Assembly (NCBI GenBank): GCA_032622095.1
Contig: CP136069.1
Coordinates: forward strand, 159,577,043 to 159,641,042
Origin: Siphonodentalium dalli
Lineage: Eukaryota > Mollusca > Scaphopoda > Gadilida > Siphonodentaliidae
Length of the DNA: 64,000 nt
Direction: 5' to 3'
In this document: one piece after another, positions 12,317 through 24,500 of the stretch
Numbering within the stretch: position 1 is the first letter of the stretch
Layout of the letters: every line of letters starts with the position of its first letter
Translations under genes and position numbers: made by a program
The notes under the pieces: model-generated
The model's input: the letters and a program-made list of their open reading frames with translations, nothing else
Told to the model about the DNA's origin: nothing
Databases searched by the model: none

Positions 12317-13597
12317 CCTATGGAGAATTTCGTGTTATGCTCAAACGTTGATTGTAATATCACTTGATATTGATTGGCAATCGTGCGCAACTATATATGA
12401 AGTTTAACGCTCGGGTTTGACCCACAGTAACTATCCGTGATTTCGTAGTAGCAAGATATGATATAGTCATGCCTCAAGATACAGTAATTGGCAAAAGTAA
12501 GTGTTGACTGGTTTTTTAATTTCGACAAGATGCAGCCTGTTGAATCAAATGAAAATATTCACAACAAGACTGTTCACGATGTGATTACATATTATATTAT
12601 TGTTTTATTTGATACTTGTCTGTCCTGTTGTCCACTGACTAGTTTTAAAACCACATCGTTGAGCATAACGGGATGTAGTGTCACAAATACACATGTATAG
12701 ATGGTATTTGTTCGTTGTCATTAACTCAAACGTTGTCATCGGAGTTTATCCCACATGCACTGAGCGGATCTGTGTTTTTTGCAGGATTTGTGCTACTGAT
12801 AAATGGACATTTCGGTGCAGCTGAGATCTTTACTATAGCAGTATAGGCTTTGCTTTCACACTTCCCACGCCAGTTACTTTTGACCAACTTCAGTACAGTG
12901 ACTGGAACCCAGCATTCACCATCATTAATTCTGACCACAGTTAATCTCCACGCTTGGTGTATAGTTGTGAAAATCAAATAAATTCGAATTTCCAATAAAG
13001 TAGAGCTTAATGAGTAAAATAAATATCAACCATAGTTGCATTTTCCTGCAAATTCCGAGTAGGTGCTTAGTAACCGTTACTAATGAGCTATCGGGACCGG
13101 TGGCAAAGTCTCCCGATCTTATAATGATCAGTGGCCTATGCAGAACATGGCTGCATAGTTTTAGACATGCATGTGCCCAACTTTGAACAAAACCAGCACC
13201 ATGTGATTAGACACTGATTAATTAAGGCAATACCAATGACTGATTAGTACACCATTGTGGCATTTGATTAGCAACCGTTGCTAGCCTTAAATAAGACATC
13301 TGGTTCACTTTGACGACCAGGTATATCTCAAATTTCACATTTGAGTATTAACTGCATCGGATAAACCCGACCAGGAATTATAGAACAACCATCTATATAA
13401 GCCCAGCAATATTTAGCAATACAAATGGACATGATAACATTGTTTAACATTTTTAAACAATACCATCCTATCCACATGTATATGGCTAAACATATCATTG
13501 GCATAGATGAGTTGTTGTAGTTGTTACATTGATGCTGGACGGGTTTCTCCAAATTTAATACTAAAACAGAATGATCCATAAGCTACGGTGGCTGGTT
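12317..13597. other. Intergenic DNA, no supported gene
   Basis: A minus-strand open frame at 12726-12995 (89 codons, four Cys) has some protein-like composition, but I see no homologue or clear splice context, so I do not call it. Otherwise AT-rich and featureless. Confidence 0.45.
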
Positions 13598-14645
13598 TAG
13601 GACATGGGAATTTGTTTTTTATTTTGTGGCCACGAAATAACTATATTCGTGGCCTTTGCATATATCCAGATACATATACGGTATGGTTACACTAAGTTGA
13701 TGTTCTAGAAACAATGCATACGATTGCAAAGAAGCTACTATAAACAACATTATAGCGTGGGACCCGGGCTCTATGGGGATAGGAACGTCCGATATAAACT
13801 AGCCCAGAAACACGGATCAGGTGGCTCCAAGGCAAACTGAATATTCATTAGTTTTTACCACAAGGGATCGAATGGGAATGACATTTCTCTCGGCATATTG
13901 GCCAATTTAAGTCAAATAAGGGGTTTAGTAGGGTGGGCCCAAAACAAACTTATAAATTTCACCCCTTTCAACCATACCCGATCCAAAATGGTCGCCGCTC
14001 AGAAGGGGTCAAAGAGGTACACATTATTCCTCGGTCACTTGAACGATATAGATCAAATAAAGGGTGTTGTACCGTGGCTCGCAAAGCAAGCTAAATTTTC
14101 ACACCTTCAGCCCATGCACTCTAGCGAAAATGATAACTGATCAGAGGGGTCCATATATGGTACAGTGTGTTGTAGGGTGACCCCTGAGACAAACTAAATA
14201 TTCACCCGCTTTCACCATCCCCGATCCAAAATGGCCACCCCAGATGGGTTCAAATATGGCACCTATACAATTTCTCGGCCCCTTATCCGTTTGATGTGGT
14301 ATAAATTGGTGCTGTAGATTGGCCCCAAGATATACTGAATGTCGTGGGTGCCTATTTAACCCCCCCCCCACAGGACGGCGGCAACTTTGAATCGGATTGG
14401 TGAAACGGATGATTACTTAATTTGTTTTACGGGCCACCCTACAACACCCTTTATCTCAAATCGCCGTGGCTCATGCCAAGATGGTGGACAACTACAACCA
14501 GATCATCTCTATATCCGCTGCCATTACAACAATGGGACTGACGATCGTATATCACAATTAGTTATTTCGTGGCCACGAATTAGTTATTTCGTGGCCACGA
14601 ATTAGTATTTGTGGTCACGAAATAAAAAAAAATTCCCATGTCCTA
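13598..14645. mobile_element. Element G, long inverted ends TAGGACATGGGAATTT
   Basis: About 1.05 kb. The left end TAGGACATGGGAATTT runs on into 'gtggccacgaaataac'. The right end is its complement, with an extra tandem copy of 'ttcgtggccacgaattag'. The interior has several degenerate copies of a roughly 180-230 bp unit containing 'cccgatccaaaatgg' and 'caccctttca'-type text. No transposase is seen, so it is non-autonomous or decayed. Confidence 0.75.
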
Positions 14646-15051
14646 AAAGTTTTGACTGACACTTACATAAATATGACTCGCAGATTTGTTAGCACACAAC
14701 TCCGTATTATGCGGTAGTTCGTCCTGGCAATAAACATTAATTTTGTCAATTGATGAAAAACACCATCAATCAATTTTACAACGATATCCTGAAACTTTAG
14801 TCTTGATACACATTACATTTGTAGAATAGTGGACATTATCACTGAAGCACGTGATTGTGATGTATATGATTGATGTTAACCACATTTTTTATCAACTACT
14901 GTATCTGGTGGCCTGACTATATTGCAAGTTAATTTTGTAAAATCACATGTAGTTACGATAGATTGCATGTAAGAGCCATACATATATGATTTCCATTAAG
15001 TTCCACCACTGTGAACATTTGAGTAAATCGTCAAACTATCTATATGGTTCA
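14646..15051. other. Intergenic DNA, nothing recognised
   Basis: AT-rich and non-coding, between G and the Y copies. Confidence 0.5.
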
Positions 15052-15425
15052 ACGTTAAATTTTGATCGCAACTGTAGCACTGTACCCACAGAGACTTATC
15101 TGACGATACCAATATTCTCACAAATACATTTCAGAGTCATACTTGATATACGTGCATAATTTGAACTCGCACAATTCATGATAAGGCTAATCTTGTTAGT
15201 TATATTTTTTTTAATCAGGAAACGCTCTCTATAGCTAGGGTCCAACGTTAGTTTTGTTCGCAACTGTAGTACTGCACTCGCGGAGACTTATCTGACGACA
15301 CCATTCTCAAAAATACATTTCAGAGTCATACTTGACATATGTGCATAATTTAAACTCGCACAATTCATGAAAAGGCTAATCGTGTTAGTTAATATCTGTA
15401 TAATCAGGAAACGCTCTTTAAATTT
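15052..15425 (+). repeat. Interspersed repeat Y, copies Y2 and Y3 in tandem
   Basis: Two roughly 187-bp copies (about 15052-15238 and 15239-15425). Both carry 'gcaactgtag', 'acttatctgacga', 'catttcagagtcatacttga' and 'caggaaacgctct'. A third diverged relative follows near 15480-15600. Confidence 0.7.
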
Positions 15426-17019
15426 TTAAAACCGTCCAAACAATTTGTTTCCAGTAAAAATGTCAGACTGGAAACAAGTAGACTCTGAAAGTAGACTGCC
15501 ATAGTTGATACTTTTGTTAATTTCAACTCGCACAGTCCACCAGAAAGTTAGTTATGAGGATTAATATTTGTATAATAAGTAAACGCTCTTTAAATTCTTA
15601 AAACAGTCCAAAAACACTTTTTTCCAATAAAATGTCAACTGGACACAGGTAAACTCTGAAAGTAGACACGCTATTGATAAATAAACCGTTCGCATATCGT
15701 CTTAGACAATCCGAAATGGCGCGACCATTGTTTTCGACCAAAGGAATCTGACTTGTGAAATCAGCGAGGGTGGGGGTAGGGTTAGCTTTTCTGCGATATC
15801 TTTACCAAAAATCGATGTAGCGAAGTTTTGTTTGTGGCATATGATCAAGATATCCTTGTAGATTGTTCATGTTCGTCTATATGTGATGTAGCTCATTTTA
15901 AGAATATACAATACCTTAATATTTGGGAAAGAAAATTGAAAATGCAGTCATAAATACAATTCATCTGATGATATTATGACACTATTCCTTATTAAGATAT
16001 GTAATTAAGTAATTTGTGGCAAGACCTCCCCATGTTTTTCGATTTCCAGGAACAAAGAAAGCCACTTACCGAACTTGCTATGCGTAATAGCATGTTTTTA
16101 TTACCAGGTGGACGGGGACAAAATAGAGAGGTACACAAACAAAAGCCTCACACAAACCTGTTTCCACTAAAATATCAAGCTGGAAACAGGTAGATTCTGA
16201 AAATAGACACACTGTTGGTGTAGAAACGGTTCTCATATCGCTTTTAACATTCCGACAACGCGCGACCATTTTTTTCGACATAAGGAATCCGACTATATTA
16301 TTTCATTCGTGACTAGCAGAGGAAATATTAATTTTCAACTCGCGACCTGTGGCCGCTCGTTGAATATTGATAGTTCCACTGCTAATCACTCATGAAATAA
16401 TTATGGTATTCACTCAAAACAACATGCATCGTAAACCAAGTTCTGTAAATACGTGAACCTTTTACGGTATTCAGTTTATAGGCCTACTCATATAAATAAG
16501 TGAATGTCTTACTGACCATGCTGACTGAACAACATGCAGTGCTCTTTTCTGCCCATATTAAGTATAGCAAATCTCTTGATATAAGGGTGTTCTAAAGGGG
16601 AAGACTGTACTCAAATGTTCTGTATTTGAGCACCACCTAAGAAGAAAGAACAAAAGAAGAAAAACTTAAATTATGTTTAAAATGTTCTCTCCTTTTTTGT
16701 GATCTATATATTAAAGACATAATATATTGAGGGATGAGGCCCATTCGAGCAACCCGGTTTAGTCACCCGAAGTACTACTCTCTCTGTGTTTGAGTGATTT
16801 GTTTAGCCTGAAGTAATATCAAGAACTTTATCAATGTGCCAAGTGTGAGTACCAATGTATTTGGACATCGCTCTGGAATAAAACGTGTTAATCGACCAAA
16901 ATATGACAACTTTCACTGTACAAAATAAAACAAGATTGAGTACGAACGGAATAAAAATATTTTACCGATGGCAGTCAGAATTTTATTAGTCTTATTAGTC
17001 TTATTTATTAGTCTGATCT
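15426..17019. other. Intergenic DNA with local duplication and a hairpin
   Basis: Sequence near 15600-15750 recurs in diverged form near 16150-16310 ('ggaaacaggtaga', 'gcgcgaccatt', 'cgacataaggaatccgac'). An imperfect hairpin of about 105 bp spans about 16298-16402 ('attatttcattcgtgactag' against 'ctaatcactcatgaaataat'). No coding region. Confidence 0.5.
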
Positions 17020-17401
17020 GACAGTGTCCGTGGAGCTATGGAGCAAATATGATTAAAAACGTACGAGCTATATTGCGTACCCTTTCTTTTCGAACAATGG
17101 CTGGCCCCTGTTGACGATTTTATTGCGCGAAACCTTATTACGCTCTCTAGGGTGTATACTGTTAAGCTGATCTGGTCGTGTCCGTGGAGCTATGGAGCAA
17201 ATATGATTTAAAATTTACTAGCTATATTGCGTACCCGTTAGACTTTTTGTAGGATGTAGGTATTCGCGGATGTATCTTCGCGGATGTCTCATTGCTGCAG
17301 CATGTAACTTTTACGACCGCGTTAATTGCTTTCGATATATATGTGTGTTCACTGCGAGGCTGATTTGGTGGTGTCATAGAAAGTAAATGTGTACTCGCTA
17401 T
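17020..17401. repeat. Degenerate tandem repeat interrupted by the LINE
   Basis: Two clear copies of a roughly 145-bp unit ('gtgtccgtggagctatggag', 'gagctatattgcgtaccc') at about 17027 and 17170. A worn third unit lies just before the LINE. The other half of the interrupted unit resumes at 19008 ('aggatgta', 'gtattcgcggatgt'). Confidence 0.7.
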
Positions 17402-18435
17402 GGTAGATAGATAGATAATTTGTTAATGGCTAAAAGATGCAAAATTTGCAGACATGAGCATAAGCATATATACAAAAGTGTAAACACAGAGTGTGACATT
17501 CATATAGTATAAATATAAAAAAGTATAGATATATAAATATAACAAGAATGCAGCTTGACAGTTCTGTAGAGGGACAAGATAGTGAATAAACCTAGCTTAG
17601 TAATGACTACTAAAGTGATACTCGTACCTGTATATATATATACAACATGAAAAATCAACCCGTCCTATCCCACCCTACTCCCTCAACAGGACTGTCATGT
17701 TGCTTAAGAGATACTAGTAATAGAACCAACAGCTCTTCGCCACCTGCATATACACACTGCTGCCATGTATGGCCGGCTTTAGACTGGCATGTCCATGACC
17801 GAAAGATGGAATCCCAAAATACAGGCAGCAGTGACAATACATGCAGCTGGCCAAGTACTGTCATCGTACATAGAAAGATAGAGAGGAAAATAGAGTAGTA
17901 GAAGAGAAATATACATATGAATACGCTCGTCTGACAAGTCATGCCATCGATTGCCATCAAGGAGCGCACAGGAAAGCAAGCCAAAGCTTGCTTATTTCCA
18001 CTGTGGTCCTTAATGGTAACCGACCACATGACTGACCAGGCCACAGCACAAGTTCTCATAAGGTCGTACGGTATTATTAATAGCATGATTCACACCATTA
18101 ATAATATACAAAGTCAGATTCCTCAGTACCTAAAATTTTATCGAATAATTCCTGTTTTATTAGGTGATTCCATGTAGCCAAGTTGCAGTTAGGTTCAATA
18201 TATTTTACATAATTATTCCACAATGTGATTCCTGTGTAGAAAAAGCTATTGTAACCAAATACCCTAACACGAGGCACAGATAATCTAAAGATTCCAGACC
18301 GGAGATTATATTTACAATGAGTGTTCGAAAATTGGAATCCATCTCTTAGGTATGTAGGAGCTTTCCCATCTGTTATATTTTTCATGATAGTCAGCTTTCT
18401 TTGGGAAACTCTGGATTCAACCGGAAGCCATTTAA
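17402..18435 (-). pseudogene. LINE family 2 RT C-terminal fragment and 3' UTR (copy 1)
   Basis: Minus-strand coding from about 18430 to 18098 encodes WLPVESRVSQRKLTIMKN and onward, through YNLRSGIFRLSVPRVRVFGY to LGTEESDFVYY. This is the typical C-terminal domain downstream of LINE RTs. The frame is intact here, whereas copy 2 has a one-base insertion. The preceding residues lie beyond A3 (18905-19000). Downstream, a 143-codon open frame (18086-17655) lies in the 3' UTR and is open in both copies. The copies differ by only about five residues there, so its openness is weak evidence of coding. Confidence 0.8.
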
Positions 18436-18904
18436 AGGTACTCAACCCGTAAAGAGGGTCCCCATCTCAACAGATTCCAACAACAACAATCCGATCAGAG
18501 GGTCCTATATTACTATTTCTTTGGCTTTGGGGGTAAAAAATATTTGATTCGAGTCGAGGAACCCATCAAACAAAGCTCAGAGTTATTAGATATTGATTTT
18601 TGAAATTTGTTATGTTCTCGAGATGAGTACCAATAACTGCCATAATCTGCTCTGGATGTGTACTCCAAATCTATTCAAACAGACAAGGACGAATAACTCT
18701 AAAATCAAGTGGTAATTTTAACGCAATTTTGACTGAGTTCTGGGCCAGATAGTATTCCCGATAATGAAAAATAATAGATTTCTAAAATCGATATCTAACA
18801 AATCTGAGCTTTGATGGGTGACTTCCTCGACTCGAATCAAATATTTTTGACCCCCGAAGCCATTGAAATAGTAATTGAGAGGAGTGTTATCGGGTTGAGT
18901 ACCT
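18436..18904 (+). mobile_element. Family A element, fold-back copy A3, inserted in LINE
   Basis: 469 bp flanked by exact TTAA duplications (18432-18435 and 18905-18908). Perfect 14-bp inverted ends AGGTACTCAACCCG. The uninterrupted LINE copy at 27440-28640 reads straight through 'ccattaaatggc' at this point, so the insertion boundary is proven. Both halves of A3 carry the same subterminal block in opposite orientation ('gattcgagtcgaggaacc' near 18550 and its complement near 18830), making it a fold-back derivative of the family. Confidence 0.96.
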
Positions 18905-19007
18905 TTAATGGTTTTAAACTCTTCATAACCTATATGTGAAAATCTATCCAAGCTCAGAACAAACCGGATTAATTTGTTTTGTAATATTTGTAGTTTATTT
19001 TTGGTAG

Positions 19008-19165
19008 TGTGCGTATCGGTTTTTTTTTTAGCAGGATGTATGTATTCGCGGATGTCCCATTGATGCAGTATGTAACTTTTTATGACCGCCTTAATTGCTT
19101 TCGATAGTTAGGTGTGAACAATGGCTGGGCCACCCTTTGAGGTTTTATTGTGGGAATACAATGCA
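19008..19165. repeat. Continuation of the interrupted tandem repeat
   Basis: Resumes the unit left at 17401: 'aggatgtatgtattcgcgg', 'ttaattgctttcgata' and 'aacaatggctggg' match 17242-17330 and 17094-17105. Confidence 0.65.
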
Positions 19166-20156
19166 TAATATAACATAGCCGTCACCTATATAAACTTTTG
19201 TCACAATCACTACATCAAAGCTCCTACATATTTTATATATGCCATAATAATATGATCTTGAGGGCGTTACCATTTCTGACCATGGTTTTCATGTTCTGTT
19301 GTAAGCGGGTGTCTTGATCGAGTTGACGCCGTCTGACCGTTTTCTGCAGAAACCCTTCGACACAAATTAATTATTTTTAATGATATACCGTAGTATGGAT
19401 ATTATGATGATGAGCGATATTCTTTATATGATTTGCTTACGACTTTATATGTCATATTGGGGGAGAGGCAGGTTGTCTGGTTGTGGGGCATAATGCGACA
19501 CTCGGGTACAACCAGTACGAGAACAAAATCTGATTAGGCATATCGTAAATCAAACCTGGAAAAATAAATCTGATCGTAACCTTAATTCAAAAGAAAAAAA
19601 AAAAAAAAAAACCATATTCGATCATTCCCAAACATTTAAATATGATATAGATAAATATTTATTGTTAACCCTGCCCCGGCCATTTTCCTGAACTCAATCT
19701 TCATGGTGCTATTTTTACCCGCCATAGAAATCAATAAAATGTCCCATTGGTCTGCTGCTATGACTTTAAATAACGCTTATATTCTTTCAATCCACAAAAG
19801 AAAAGATACTGCAGACGGTCTTGTATTTATTAAGTTCGGTATATGCTGATGTTGTAATGTCAAATGTGTCTCATTGTACCCCATGTATGGGGCATAATGC
19901 GACGGATTGGGTAGGTCGACGGGGAGTAATGGTGTTCAGAAATTGGTGCTTCCCAGGCAAGTGTGAGCAATAACATGTATACTAGAATTATTTATCTAAC
20001 TTTTAGTTTAATAATTTGTGCCCTTCCATTGTTTTTAGTGGCATGGTGGGGTCTAATGTGCGTATGTGCATGCGGTGTCCATTAATCTTTATATGATGTA
20101 CAATGTTCTGTATATGAGGTTCATGTTTTCAAGACACCATCAGAATGGGTATCTGG
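19166..20156. other. Intergenic DNA, nothing recognised
   Basis: Non-coding sequence with a poly-A run near 19592-19611. No gene or terminal-repeat structure identified. Confidence 0.5.
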
Positions 20157-20775
20157 AGAAGTCGGCCCCGTGCGAAGTCGGCCCCATACGAAGACGGCCC
20201 CACGCGAAGACGGCCCCATTAATTAGAAGGGATTAAATCGGCTTAATTTTATTGAGATAGTGTTTATTTTGTCTAATTGTGAGGTCCCCAACTGAAATTT
20301 AGTTGAGTTAGTGTAGTGTTTGTGTAGGCTAATTGTGAAGTCCGCAATGTTTTCTTAGTTGTAATAACAAAAGGGTGCGTCGAAATACCAAGCTGAACCA
20401 ATACCAAGCTTAAGTTTTCGCGATCATGCACCGCAGTTTTCTATAGATTTACGCTCGCTATGTCATCAAAACTCAAATAAAATTACGCCATGTTGCATTA
20501 TTTTGTTTTATTTTTTCAGTATATAGGCCTACAGCACAAAATATGCTTTGAATGGCATGTTCCGCCTTATTTTTCCTCAGCTTGGTTCAGCTTGGTATTT
20601 CGACGTTCCGTAACAAAATGATCTTCACTCATGGGGAGTCACTGACAGCGGCTCAGTTATAAAAATATGATAGCTGCATTATCATTATTATCAGTTTCAT
20701 ATTCCATATAATAAAATAAATAAAGAATGAGTTTAAACAATGGTTCTGTTATATATGGGGCCGACTTCGCATGAA
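20157..20775. mobile_element. Element W with nested X
   Basis: Inverted ends GAAGTCGGCCCC (left) and GGGGCCGACTTC (right, about 20758-20769). The left side holds four tandem copies of a unit of about 16 bp, 'cgaagtcggcccca'. Nested inside is X (20378-20605), with inverted ends CGTCGAAATACCAAGCTGAA. Both appear non-coding. Confidence 0.7.
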
Positions 20776-20989
20776 TGAAGATCCATGCTCATGGTAAAAC
20801 TGTTCGGCACATTATGAAAGTGTCCATCACATATATAGCAACTAATTACAGCTCGCATTAAACATTAAATAAAAGGGCAACCATTCCAGTGAAGTCCGTG
20901 TGTAGGACTATATATCGTTGGGCAGTCTGGAGTAAACTACATACCCACATATCTGAGTGTATGTTTACATAGACTGATCGTTGGGTAAC

Positions 20990-21418
20990 TTTATCGCAAA
21001 ACAAAAATGGCGAGAATGACCAATTCAGAACTACGCTGATGTCATGATGGCCAAAATAATGTAGATAACGAAGAGCGTTATCGGTTATTCATCGTTTCTG
21101 CTTGTCAACGTAAAACTGATATCCGATTGTGTATTGTATATCTATTATCTAAGGTACTATTTCCCCGTTACAGAGTTAAATTGGTGATTGCAAGTATATT
21201 TTTCATTTTTGAAGACGAAACAGTTCGTCCAAATAAACCTGCGACGACTTCTCTCATTTTCTAATATGAGAGGTTGGCATACGATCGAGTGTTGGAATTA
21301 GAAGAAGAAATGAGCAGATTTTCACATTCCGGATTGTTCTTTAGCCGTACAAATATTTATTCAATAACTTTAAGATACAGCAATCTTGGCCAATTTTTTT
21401 TCTAAATTCAAGGGCACG
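20990..21418 (+). promoter_or_regulatory. Putative ATP5F1D promoter and 5' UTR
   Basis: About 400 bp of non-repetitive DNA ahead of exon 1. It has AAAATGGCG (21004-21012, YY1-like, common at mitochondrial gene promoters), CCAAT (21020-21024) and TGATGTCA (21037-21044, CRE/AP1-like) in a tight cluster. No TATA box is evident. The transcription start cannot be placed. Confidence 0.3.
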
Positions 21419-21553
21419 ATGTCGTTGCTGAGGCAAGCTTTAAGGCCGATAAAGGCTCTGAAACAATGCAGAAGATCAGCGGCAGCTTTTCATAGTAGTT
21501 CTAGGCATAATGCTGACGCGGAGATGGAATTCACATTTGCCTCACCCGCTGAT
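21419..21553 (+). CDS. ATP5F1D: ATP5F1D exon 1 (residues 1-45)
   Basis: Starts ATGTCGTTGCTGAGGCAAGC and ends ...CCCGCTGAT before the donor gtaaga, phase 0. It carries the transit peptide and the first conserved strand, EFTFASPAD. Confidence 0.93.
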
Positions 21554-24500
21554 GTAAGAATTTGTAACGTGATGTTTTAATTTTACCGGTCATTGGTCAA
21601 GTTCAAGTTCAACAGGTCTGGCTCCAGTTGGTGGACCCAACTATTCAAACAGAGCTAGACCGTAGACGCTCTCGAATAGTTGTGAAGCCGGATCTTCAAT
21701 CACTACCTCCGTAGGCTTTTACATTATTATGAATTTTCCCACCACTTATCAGGTCTGGCAAATGTGAGAATACAGCTACAATAGGCTAGGCCTAAAAAAA
21801 ATTATACCGTGTTTCTGCTAACCCGACCGACCCATGTTCAAAACCCCCGACCCTAATTTTTGCCGAACGTAATTTTATTTTTTTCCTGGACCACGGTAAA
21901 AGCCGAACACAACCGAACATACATGTAACCGAACACAAGTCCAAATAATGGGAAATTTCACGAATAAAGTTCATAGGCATATGTATTCATGTTCACACTA
22001 TTACTATACCGTATACGAACTTTGGTGGAGTTCGGGCCAATAATAAGTGTTTTATTCGATATTTTGTAAAACGCGTTTAGTGTTCGGCATAGAAAAGCCG
22101 AACACAAGTTTATGTTCGACACTCAGTCACCGGTAATTAATTAACACATAGATATGCATAGATGTGGCGTTAGCTGGCGTTTGAGATATATAACTCTATA
22201 TACAGTCTACTAAATATAAGACCACCTTGTAAAGTTCATAGGCATATGTATTCACGTTCATACTATTACTATACGAAGTTTGGTGGAGTTTGGTTCAATA
22301 ATGAGTGTTTTGTTGGGTGTTTTGTATAACGCGTTTGTGTTTGGCATAGAAAAGCCGAACACAAACTTCTGTCCATGATTAGATTATCCGCTGATAGATG
22401 ATAATTAATATCTGCCAGAAGGGATTTGGCAGGTTTAATTCGCGAGAAAAAACGTGTTTTGTTGTCCATTTTCGTCTGCATTCTCACTAAAATGTTACCC
22501 CCCCCCCCCCTAATCCACGAGAGAAGCTTGTGTTCGGCTTTTCTATGCCGAACACTGAACGCGTTTTACAAAATATCGAATAAAACACTTATTATTGGCC
22601 CGAACTCCACCAAACTTCGTATATTAATAGTGTGAACATGAATACACACGCCTATGAACTTTATTCGTTATATTTCCCATTATTTGGACTTGTGTTCGGT
22701 TATGTTCGGTTGTGTTCGGCTTTTATACGCACCGGATTTCTTTGCATTGGTCTTTCCAAATATGCAAAATTATCTTGTATTTTCTATTACTTGCAGTCAT
22801 TAATTTAATTCAATGAGTCATTAGCCTAATTAACTGTGAAAATCGTGTTCACAAAACCCATCAAACCGGAGTTAATTGGAAACAAACTTCCAAAAATGCG
22901 AATTTACGGACTACCTCGAAAATAGGGAACATTAAACAAACATAAAACGATGTCTTTTGGTCCATGTTTGAGCCTATATAGACCTTTATTAACTTTGATA
23001 TGTGAAGGGGTGTTGGTTAATATAACTTAAATGAGCTGGGTCCTGGGACATATATGACAAGTGATTGTTTCTAATTTTGTTCAAAATAAAATATTGTTTA
23101 AACTAAGTGAATGTTTCATAGAATTTCTCAACATTCTGCCGTTAAATATGAGTGATTGTTAGCCAGTAAAAGGTGTAACACAAGTATGGATGCATAACAT
23201 TGAGCATTTGTGGGAGGGTGGGAATTTTTTTGGCAGGTCTAACTACTCACTTATATCAGGTCTAAATACTCACTTATATCAAGATCATACATGTACATAT
23301 ATTAGAACTATTAATTTTAATATAACAATTACTACTACTAACTACTACTATATTAGAATATAGAATATCACATAGCAGCATTCATGGCTCATAATATTTA
23401 ACACAGTTGTTTTAAGATCACCATGTACCTCTTGTGTTTGCGAACTCCAGTGGCAAGGTGACTTCTTAATCTGATTTTTGCAGGGGGGGGGGTCGGAAAA
23501 AACATTTCAGGCACGTATGGCATTTTTTGGAATGTCAGCTAACTGGCACCACTTTGCCCAGATGATCATCAATTGTATGGTGTCGCAGTTACCCGTGAAA
23601 CCCTGGAATGTGCCTCGCCGATTGAATCACAATATTATGCCTCTGGAATAGGAGAAGCTGATCGATGCGTCCGTTGTGGGGAATTGGGTGGGGCTATAAA
23701 ATTGTCTCTAAGGCAAATGTACAAGGTTGTGACACCCATTTGTCCTAATTGTCAAGAAGATGGGTTGCAGCCAGTTGTAGCAAGGAAATATTCAAATTGA
23801 ATACATATATGTTATCACCATGTGTTGTGCATTTCCAAGATCCATATTCAAGCTTCTCTGGTTGCAGGACATGAATACCTATCTCGGGAACACGCAACGT
23901 GGTGATAACCTATATGTATGTAATTTGTCATACAATTCATGCAAAAGCCTATTGTCTAAAAAGTAGTATCTTATAAGTGCGTATATAGATAATTCACCGC
24001 ACAGTTGACGTTGTGTTGCCTGATGATTGGAATAATCATACACACTATATCAAAATAATACTTCTTTTGTGAAATAATATTTCTTTTGTGAAATGCAACC
24101 AATTTTATTTAGTGTTTTCGACATTTTCATCACAAACGACTCAATTGAATGGATATATATAATAGCTGTTTTAGCCCGACTAGACTAAACCTGACTATAG
24201 AAAGAGAATCATGATTCTTAATAAGCCGATTCGCTGTAGAAATGCTGCATTTTGATTCTCACAAAACATTATGGTTGTTAAGGCCTGACATAAATTAGTT
24301 CTATTATGTCAATTGGCCAATTAATCATATTTTGTTTACAAGCGAAGATTCTCTCCACAACTAATGCACAGTCACTGCTGCCATCCAGGGTATGACTTGT
24401 TACCATGTAGGATACAAGATCGGAAACTGCCTATTAAAGCATTTTGGGTGTACATGTATTTGAGAAATAGCTGAATTGTAAGATTATATACATGAATATT

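Larger units (their letters stand above)
17402..19007 (-). mobile_element. LINE family 2, 3' fragment, copy 1, split by A3
   Basis: Minus-strand 3' end of a non-LTR retrotransposon. On the minus strand it starts near 19007, runs through the RT C-terminus and a 3' UTR of about 700 bp, and ends in a (GATA)n-type microsatellite tail at 17402-17420. It is about 99% identical in protein to the inverted copy at 27440-28640. GGTAG occurs at both edges (17402-17406 and 19003-19007). It may be a target duplication, but the 19003 copy is also LINE sequence, so this is ambiguous. The element sits inside a tandem repeat that resumes beyond it. Confidence 0.88.
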